Origin: Micavibrio sp. UBA1672
GTDB lineage: Bacteria > Pseudomonadota > Alphaproteobacteria > Micavibrionales > Micavibrionaceae
Direction of reading: 5' to 3'
DNA: 12,265 nucleotides
NCBI GenBank assembly: GCA_002320665.1
Contig: DCKO01000079.1
Location: forward strand, 1 to 12,265
Shown: in pieces, positions 6,396-12,265 of the stretch
How positions within the stretch are numbered: the first letter of the stretch is position 1
Layout: each line of letters opens with the position of its first letter
Translations under genes and position numbers: made by a program
The notes under the pieces: generated by a model
Seen by the model: only the letters and a program-made list of their open reading frames with translations
The model's database searches: none
Told to the model about the DNA's origin: nothing

Positions 6396-8168
6396 ATGAA
6401 AAAACTATTATTACTTTTAATTGTTTTCTGCATGCAGATATCTGTAGCGCATGCTTGGCCCTTTGGATGGTTTGAAGAAAAAAAGGATTATAGTGTTGAA
6501 GGGCTGGATCAGGACGAGGAAACAAAAGCCTATGTTCAAAACATCCTGAATGACAGGATGTCCCAAGATATAGAAGTTAATACTGAGGATGAGAGGCAGC
6601 AGGCGATTGCTTATAATGAGCGGCTGGTGATTGATGATTTGCGCCGCGCTATGCAGGCCAAGGGCTATTATAATTCTTCTGTGACTTACAGAGAATCTGA
6701 AGAAGGAGGGGTGTATAGTATTGAATCCGGCATGCAGACAATAATAGAGCGTATTCAGGTTGATCCATCTTCATATGAAACATATCTTGAGAAAATAGAC
6801 TTACAACAAGGTGAGGTGCTTGTTGCTCAGGATGTTCTGAGTGCGCAATCTGCACTTTATAAGCTGATCCAAAAGGAAAGCTGTTCTTTTGATCTGGATG
6901 TTCGGCATAAAGTTCTAGCTGATAGCAGTGTAAAAAATGCTCAAGTTGAGTTTCATATTGAAGAGGGTGCGCCAGCATCTTTTGGTCCGGTAAAGTTTTC
7001 TTATAAGGATTCCGAGGCTAAGGGATTTGTTAAAGATAGCTATTTGAAAAAACTTGTCACGTGGCAGGAAGGCGATTGCTTCCAGAATCAAAAAATTGAC
7101 TCTTTGCGCGGTAAATTATTAGCCACTGGTTTGTTCTCTAGGGCAGATGTGAAATTGCCAGAAATAGCAGGGCAAGGCGGATCTATACCCGTGGAAATCA
7201 TTTTACAGCCAAAAGCGCAACGCAGTGTTAAGGCGGGTTTAAGCTATTATACGGATGAAGGTGTTGGGATTGCTCTGGGCTGGGAACACCGGAACTTTTT
7301 TGGATCGGCAGAAAAGTTCAATGCTGATCTAGATTTATCAACTCTTGAGCAACGATTGGATTTGACACTCGGTAAGCCATTTTTTATGCGGAAAGATCAA
7401 AGCTTATCTTTAAATCTTTTTATCGCCAGAGAAGATACAGATGCGTTTGAACAATTTGGAACGGGAACTGGTTTTGAGATCAAGCGTAATATTAATAAGC
7501 GTTTATCGGCAACTTTGGGGGCAGATATTGAATTAACCCGCATCAAAGAGGATAATGGTGAAGAAGAAACCTATGGCTTGTTCTCTCCTGTGGCTTCGGT
7601 TTTATATGATAGTCGCAATAATAATCTTGATCCGACAAAAGGGTGGTTGTTAAGACTGCGGACTGAGCCCTATATTGATGCATTCGGAGAGAGCGCACCC
7701 TTTGTAAAATCTGTATTTAGGGGGCAGACGTATTATGCTGTTCATGACCGCGTGACTTTGGCAGGGCGTGTTGCGCTTGGGGTGATCGCCGGTGAGGAAA
7801 GTGCAGATATTCCAGCAACAAAACGTTTCTTTGCTGGTGGTGGCGGTTCTGTTCGTGGCTTTGGCTATCAGGAAATTGGTCCTCAGGAAGATAATGATCC
7901 TGTTGGTGGGCGTTCTCTGGTCGAGTTTTCCGGTGAAGCGCGCTTTAAAATTATGGATAAATTCGGTGCTGTGGCCTTTGTTGATGCAGGTGATGTGGAT
8001 GAAAATACAATGCCAAAGCTGAATGATCTCTCGATAGGTGCTGGTTTAGGGGCGCGGTATTACACAGATTTTGGCCCACTGAGATTTGATGTTGGTGTGC
8101 CGCTGAATAAACGCGATAATCTGGATGATAATTTCCAGATATATATCAGTATAGGACAAGCGTTTTAG
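6396..8168 (+). CDS. tamA: Translocation and assembly module outer-membrane protein TamA (Omp85 family)
   Basis: The 590-residue protein forms the outer-membrane barrel of the TAM complex, which helps insert certain outer-membrane proteins and, with TamB, has been linked to envelope lipid transport. A signal peptide MKKLLLLLIVFCMQISVAHA (1-20) with an AHA cleavage site sets the start at 6396; an upstream TTG at 6309 would bury it. About 250 residues of POTRA domains follow (roughly 33-272), the last with FGPVKFSY (197-203), GDCF (226-229) and LLATGLFSRADV (241-252). The C-terminal barrel (about 275-590) begins AGLSYYTDEGVGIALGWEHR, carries the Omp85 signature VRGF (486-489) after RFFAGGGGS, then VAFVDAGD (526-533), and ends in a terminal phenylalanine recognised by the BAM machinery. 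Length is close to E. coli TamA (577). BamA is unlikely with this number of POTRA residues and tamB directly downstream. No good ribosome site was seen. Confidence 0.93.
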   Translation: MKKLLLLLIVFCMQISVAHAWPFGWFEEKKDYSVEGLDQDEETKAYVQNILNDRMSQDIEVNTEDERQQAIAYNERLVIDDLRRAMQAKGYYNSSVTYRESEEGGVYSIESGMQTIIERIQVDPSSYETYLEKIDLQQGEVLVAQDVLSAQSALYKLIQKESCSFDLDVRHKVLADSSVKNAQVEFHIEEGAPASFGPVKFSYKDSEAKGFVKDSYLKKLVTWQEGDCFQNQKIDSLRGKLLATGLFSRADVKLPEIAGQGGSIPVEIILQPKAQRSVKAGLSYYTDEGVGIALGWEHRNFFGSAEKFNADLDLSTLEQRLDLTLGKPFFMRKDQSLSLNLFIAREDTDAFEQFGTGTGFEIKRNINKRLSATLGADIELTRIKEDNGEEETYGLFSPVASVLYDSRNNNLDPTKGWLLRLRTEPYIDAFGESAPFVKSVFRGQTYYAVHDRVTLAGRVALGVIAGEESADIPATKRFFAGGGGSVRGFGYQEIGPQEDNDPVGGRSLVEFSGEARFKIMDKFGAVAFVDAGDVDENTMPKLNDLSIGAGLGARYYTDFGPLRFDVGVPLNKRDNLDDNFQIYISIGQAF

Positions 8169-8170
8169 CT

Positions 8171-10993
8171 ATGGATACGGAAGAACCACAAGAGAAAAAG
8201 CCAAAGTACTGGGTATTTAGAACAATTTTGGGGCTGGTTTCTGCTGTTTTTGTGTTGGCGGTTCTAACGCAACTGGCTCTGTGGGGGGCTGTTGCGTGGT
8301 TGAATACTGAAAGTGGTCAGGACTGGATTAATGCGAAGATTAAGGGAGCCTTGGCGGGAACCGGCTATCGTATCGAGATGACGGGGTTGAATTATCAACC
8401 ATTTACCACTTTTGTCATTGGGGGTTTACAGGTCTTTCAAAATGATGCGCTTTTTGTAAGCGGAAAGAATATTTATCTTCATGCCGAATTATCGCCGATG
8501 ATGGTCAAAGAGTTAATTGCTTCTGCGACCGCAGAACAGATTATTTTCCACAAAATGGAAAAGCCAGTGGAGGAACAAAAAGCACCAGTTCTATTGCCGA
8601 TTATAGAGGAATTGGTTTTACCTGATTTGTATTTTAAGACCGTGACTTTGACCAAAGTTGCTGTTGAAGATTTACAGTTTTCGGAGACCCTTCATTTGTC
8701 GCCCTCTTTATCTTCAAAAATAGCTTTTGGGCCTAAGCGTATTAGGGCCAAAATTAATCTGGACGATGATAGTGGTTTTATCGTTAAAAAACTCTCGGCT
8801 GATAGTGTTTTGGATATGAAGGCCTTTTTACTGTCGATTAAAAGTCTTGATTTGGTTAGCGAGAGTTTCGTGGTTAGTTCTAAAGGGGAATATGATTTAA
8901 GTGCTGCTGAACTTCGTGTTGATGCTGTGTTGAAGATGCTTGGTGATGGTGCAATCGGTGAAGTTTTAGCGCAAGTGTCTGCTAAAAATAGTGATGCGCA
9001 TATTGTTGGAAATTTTGAAATTGAAACCAAATTGAGGGAAGAGAAGTTAGCTGTTAACTCTGGATTTAAAGCAGGTTCTTCTAATGTTGTTCTAGAAGGT
9101 CTTCATGCACAAGGTTTGGGTGCTGTGATGGATGGGCAGGCTTCTTTGGATGAAAACACGCTTATGCTTGGGGGAGTGGCTTTGTTACAGGAAAGCCGCA
9201 TAGAAAATTTCAAGCTTGATATTGCACATAGTAAAAAACCTTATGGTGTTTCTTTTACTGCAAAAGGTATGCAGGGCGAACATCCGGTTGGCTTAAATTT
9301 ATCGTTTAAGGCTGATGCAGATGCACAAGCCATTAGCGATCTTCGGGGTAAAGTTTCTTTAAAGGATAGTGCTTTTATTCTCTCAGGGGCGGCTAGTATG
9401 GAGATGCTGAATGTTAAGGCTGGGTTTAAGAATTTTTCAGTGCTTGATTTGCCAGTAAATTTGAATGCTTTGCCACAAGATCTGATTGTGAATGGATCAT
9501 TGTCATTAACAGGAACGCCTGAAATTCCGGTTGTAACATCTGATTTGAATATTCAACCTGAGACAAAAAAGCCTAATGTTACAATTACAGCGAAAGGCGG
9601 TTATAAGGATAAAAAAATTGGATATGCCATCCAGGCGATGGGTGAGGGAATTAAATCTTTTGATGGTACTGTGTCTATTCCTGTTCATTTGTCACTGATG
9701 CCATTTCATTTTGATTTAACGCCGAGCACGCCTTTGAGTGGAGATATTAAGGCCAATCTGGATGTAAAGGCTATGGCGGGATTGGTTCTGCCGCCAGATC
9801 AAGAGGTTTCGGGTGTGCTGAAAGCCAATGGAAAAATTACAGGCACATTGGGGCAGCCTGATGTTTCTTTCGATGCCAATATGAATGATGGTAAATATCA
9901 TCATAAGAGTGCAGGTTTTCAGCTTCAGGATATTGATCTTTTTGCATCTATGTCCGGTGGTCGTGCATCGTTAAAATCATTGAGGGCCTCTGATGGGGAA
10001 GAGGGTGTGCTTAATGCTTCAGGGTTTTATGATCTTAATCAAAACAGCTTTGAAATTGATGTGATATCGAAAAAACTGCATGCGTTAAAAGGTAAGCTTG
10101 TTGATGGGCGCGTTGATCTGGATGTGGATTGGAAGGGGGATTTCAAGAAATCCTTGATCCAAGGTGTGATAAAGCCTCGGAGAATTACAGTGACAATTCC
10201 GCAGCGTTTCTCGCAAAGTATTCCGAGTTTACAAATTATAAAGCCCGAAGATCAGAAGAAAAAAATAGTGCCGTTTGGTCAAAATATTGATCTCGATATT
10301 GCTGTTAAAGCGCCACAACAAATATTTGTGTCTGGTTGGGGGCTGGATGCTGAGTTTGGTGGGACATTGGATATTGGTGGCAGTGTCTATAAGCCCAAAA
10401 TCGAAGGAGAGTTTAGTTCTTTGCGCGGTAAGTATGAGGAGTTCGGTAGAAGCTTTACTATTGAGTATGCCAAAATCAAATTTATAGGTGCTTCGCCGCC
10501 ATTCCCCCAGCTGGATGTTCTGAGTTCTTCGGTCAGCGGCAATATAACAGCGCAAATAGCAATAGAAGGGTCGATTCAAAAACCTTCGATAAGCTTTTCC
10601 TCTATTCCTGCTTTGCCGGAAGATGAAGTGCTTTCGCGTATTCTTTTTGGCAAGTCTATGGAGAAAATCACACCATTTCAGGCGGTGGAACTTGCGACTA
10701 CGTTACAGCGTTTTACGGGTAATGGCGGCGGCGGTGTGAGTGCTGCAGGCCTCGTGAAGAGTTTGACCGGACTTGATGATATTAGTGTTGATACGGATGA
10801 TGATGGAGAGACAACTATCGGGGCAGGAAAGTATCTGACAGATAAAGTTTATCTGGAGTTTGAGACGGGTACTGGCGAAGCATCAGGTGGTGCGAATCTT
10901 GAGGTTGAGGTTACGCCGAATATCACGCTTGAAAGTGAAATCGGGCAGGATGCGCAAGGGGGCGCAGGTGTTTTCTGGCACTGGGATTATTAA
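8171..10993 (+). CDS. tamB: Translocation and assembly module protein TamB
   Basis: The 940-residue protein has a short charged cytoplasmic N-terminus and one membrane anchor (about 17-44, ILGLVSAVFVLAVL and following), then a long periplasmic region of beta-rich repeats typical of AsmA/TamB proteins, which form a groove from inner to outer membrane. The C-terminal TamB (DUF490) domain is clear: FGRSFTIEYAKIKFIGASPP (from about 757), PALPEDEVLSRILFG (813-827), GAGKYLTDKVYLEFETG (884-900), and a beta-strand end finishing WHWDY, which in the family contacts TamA. It is about 320 residues shorter than E. coli TamB (1259), but both ends are intact and there is no frameshift. It starts two bases after the tamA stop and has an AGGA inside tamA about 15 bases upstream, so the two are cotranscribed and probably coupled. 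Confidence 0.93.
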   Translation: MDTEEPQEKKPKYWVFRTILGLVSAVFVLAVLTQLALWGAVAWLNTESGQDWINAKIKGALAGTGYRIEMTGLNYQPFTTFVIGGLQVFQNDALFVSGKNIYLHAELSPMMVKELIASATAEQIIFHKMEKPVEEQKAPVLLPIIEELVLPDLYFKTVTLTKVAVEDLQFSETLHLSPSLSSKIAFGPKRIRAKINLDDDSGFIVKKLSADSVLDMKAFLLSIKSLDLVSESFVVSSKGEYDLSAAELRVDAVLKMLGDGAIGEVLAQVSAKNSDAHIVGNFEIETKLREEKLAVNSGFKAGSSNVVLEGLHAQGLGAVMDGQASLDENTLMLGGVALLQESRIENFKLDIAHSKKPYGVSFTAKGMQGEHPVGLNLSFKADADAQAISDLRGKVSLKDSAFILSGAASMEMLNVKAGFKNFSVLDLPVNLNALPQDLIVNGSLSLTGTPEIPVVTSDLNIQPETKKPNVTITAKGGYKDKKIGYAIQAMGEGIKSFDGTVSIPVHLSLMPFHFDLTPSTPLSGDIKANLDVKAMAGLVLPPDQEVSGVLKANGKITGTLGQPDVSFDANMNDGKYHHKSAGFQLQDIDLFASMSGGRASLKSLRASDGEEGVLNASGFYDLNQNSFEIDVISKKLHALKGKLVDGRVDLDVDWKGDFKKSLIQGVIKPRRITVTIPQRFSQSIPSLQIIKPEDQKKKIVPFGQNIDLDIAVKAPQQIFVSGWGLDAEFGGTLDIGGSVYKPKIEGEFSSLRGKYEEFGRSFTIEYAKIKFIGASPPFPQLDVLSSSVSGNITAQIAIEGSIQKPSISFSSIPALPEDEVLSRILFGKSMEKITPFQAVELATTLQRFTGNGGGGVSAAGLVKSLTGLDDISVDTDDDGETTIGAGKYLTDKVYLEFETGTGEASGGANLEVEVTPNITLESEIGQDAQGGAGVFWHWDY

Positions 10994-11095
10994 AAACCTT
11001 CGATTGTTTAACCTGAATCATGTCACTCGCTCACTCAAATACTAAGTTGTACTTTTCGTTCCTCGTTTCTAATTCAGTCAAAACACTCTTTGGTT
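10994..11095. other. Convergent intergenic region between tamB and the RND permease gene
   Basis: These 102 bases separate two converging genes and must hold the ends of both transcripts. A tandem TCACTCGCTCACTC (11021-11034) and a widely spaced CTGAAT/ATTCAG pair are visible. There is no convincing GC-rich hairpin followed by a T-run on either strand. Termination may be Rho-dependent, or the transcripts may overlap. Confidence 0.5.
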
Positions 11096-12265
11096 TTATG
11101 TTTTTATGGGTTCTTCGGGCTTTCCATAGAAGATTCTTGAGAGGCTTGATTTAATATCTTCTACAATCAGGTAAAGCGATGGAATTAAAACCAATGTCAG
11201 GAAGGTGGCAAATAAAACACCAAACCCGAGTGATACAGCCATAGGAATTAGAAACTGTGCCTGACGTGAGGTCTCAAACATCATAGGGGCTAACCCGATA
11301 AATGTAGTTAGTGTTGTTAGAATAATAGGACGAAAGCGCTGCTTGGCACCGTCAATAACTGCATCATGGGCGCTTAATCCTTTTTTACGGCGGTTATTAA
11401 TCATATCAATGAGGATTAGTGAGTCGTTGATAACAACACCGGCAAGGGCAATGATACCGAACATACTGACGATGCTAAGGTCAATGCCCATAAACATATG
11501 TCCTATTACTGCGCCAATAATACTAAACGGGATCGCGATCAGGATCATAAGAGGCTGGACGTAGCTGGAAAACAGAATTGCTAGTATGCCATACATAACG
11601 AAAACGATAACAACCATGCCTGTTGCCAGACTGGCCATACTTTCACGCATGTCCGCTTGTTGCCCTTCATACGAATAGGTCAGTCCTCTATATTTTACCA
11701 TAAGGCTTGGCATTATTTCAGCATCAAGAGTTGCGATAAGTACGGAGGTCTCTGAGCGTGGGAAGATATCGGATTCTACCGTTAAAATGCGCTGGCGGTC
11801 TCTTCGTTTGATTGTGGTATAAGCGCGGCCCTCTTCATAATTAACAACATCACGCAGCATGACATCCGTACCATCTGGTGTTTTGATCATCATGTTCTGG
11901 AAGAAATATTCGGAGTCACGTTCTTCTTCTGGCAGCAAGGTAAGAACCCTGACTTCGTTGCGGCCATTTTGTTGTTTTAGTACTTCGCTACCGTAAAAGG
12001 CGCCGCGCACCTGACGGCCAATCTCGGCTGGTGTTAAGCCTAGCGTATAGCCCAGATCACTGACCTTAAAGTCAAATTGCCGTTTTCCTTGGGCCGAGCC
12101 ATCACTAATGTCTCTTGTGGAAGGGAATTCGGTTAGTAATTCTGCCAGCTCTACGGCGGCTTTATCCAGCACATCCGTATCATTGTGACTAAGTTCAATG
12201 GTTAGTGCCTTGGAGCTTCCTCCGGGGCCTCCAAGATCTTCCTTGAATGTGAGGGATTCTAATCC
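11096..12265 (-). CDS. RND-family multidrug efflux permease, C-terminal part (partial)
   Basis: Open at the right edge; the last 389 residues are visible of a family normally about 1,000-1,050 long. The protein is an inner-membrane proton-driven pump of the HAE/AcrB class, working with a periplasmic adaptor and an outer-membrane channel. The visible part begins in the second periplasmic porter region (GLESLTFKEDLGGPGG, then a docking-domain stretch with FYGSEVLKQQNGRNEVRV) and runs through the last five membrane helices: MASLATGMVVIVFVMYG, PLMILIAIPFSIIGAVIG, LSIVSMFGIIALAGVVIND, RPIILTTLTTFIGLAPMMFE and FLIPMAVSLGFGVLFATFLT, with a short cytoplasmic tail. The segment FRPIILTTLTTFIGLAPM is characteristic. 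An Asn (codon 11426-11428) stands where AcrB has the proton-relay Lys940. The reading frame continues past the GTG at 12172 to the edge. Substrate cannot be told from this part. Confidence 0.9.
   Translation of the reverse strand, partial: GLESLTFKEDLGGPGGSSKALTIELSHNDTDVLDKAAVELAELLTEFPSTRDISDGSAQGKRQFDFKVSDLGYTLGLTPAEIGRQVRGAFYGSEVLKQQNGRNEVRVLTLLPEEERDSEYFFQNMMIKTPDGTDVMLRDVVNYEEGRAYTTIKRRDRQRILTVESDIFPRSETSVLIATLDAEIMPSLMVKYRGLTYSYEGQQADMRESMASLATGMVVIVFVMYGILAILFSSYVQPLMILIAIPFSIIGAVIGHMFMGIDLSIVSMFGIIALAGVVINDSLILIDMINNRRKKGLSAHDAVIDGAKQRFRPIILTTLTTFIGLAPMMFETSRQAQFLIPMAVSLGFGVLFATFLTLVLIPSLYLIVEDIKSSLSRIFYGKPEEPIKT

Noticed and set aside
11021..11034. Tandem TCACTC repeat after tamB
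   Set aside because: Two copies of a six-base unit in a non-coding gap are not enough to call a repeat family or an attachment site.

Overview
The window looks like a chromosomal segment of a Gram-negative proteobacterium, most likely an alphaproteobacterium of moderate GC content. The Gram-negative call rests on a TamA/TamB pair and an RND efflux pump. The alphaproteobacterial call is an inference from the style of TamA (a YYTDEGVG...WEHRNFFG barrel entry and a GDCF POTRA motif). No RNA genes, insertion sequences, CRISPR arrays or phage genes were seen. The DNA is densely coding, with no gene-free stretch above about 105 bases.

Left part (1-5780, minus strand): an assimilatory sulfur operon read right to left as cysG (siroheme synthase), cysH (APS reductase of the [4Fe-4S] type), cysJ (sulfite reductase flavoprotein), cysI (sulfite reductase hemoprotein) and mtnP (methylthioadenosine phosphorylase, cut by the window edge). 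Gene junctions are -8, 7, 12 and 12 bases, so one transcript is likely. CysH turns APS into sulfite, CysJI reduces sulfite to sulfide, CysG makes the siroheme that CysI needs, and MtnP starts recovery of the methylthio sulfur from polyamine synthesis by-products. CysJ is unusually short because the FAD connecting domain appears to be missing.

Middle (5781-6305): an 81-base divergent promoter region and, on the plus strand, an Rrf2-family regulator that lacks the usual Fe-S cysteine cluster. Its position makes it the natural candidate regulator of the sulfur operon.

Right part (6306-10993, plus strand): tamA and tamB, two bases apart, encoding the outer-membrane Omp85 barrel and the inner-membrane-anchored periplasmic bridge of the translocation and assembly module. 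TamB is short for the family.

Right edge (11096-12265, minus strand): the C-terminal part of an RND efflux permease, convergent with tamB and running off the window.

Overall the content is mostly ordinary housekeeping. The points most worth a second look are the CysJ without a connecting domain, the Rrf2-sulfur pairing with overlapping divergent promoters, and mtnP at the end of the cys operon.
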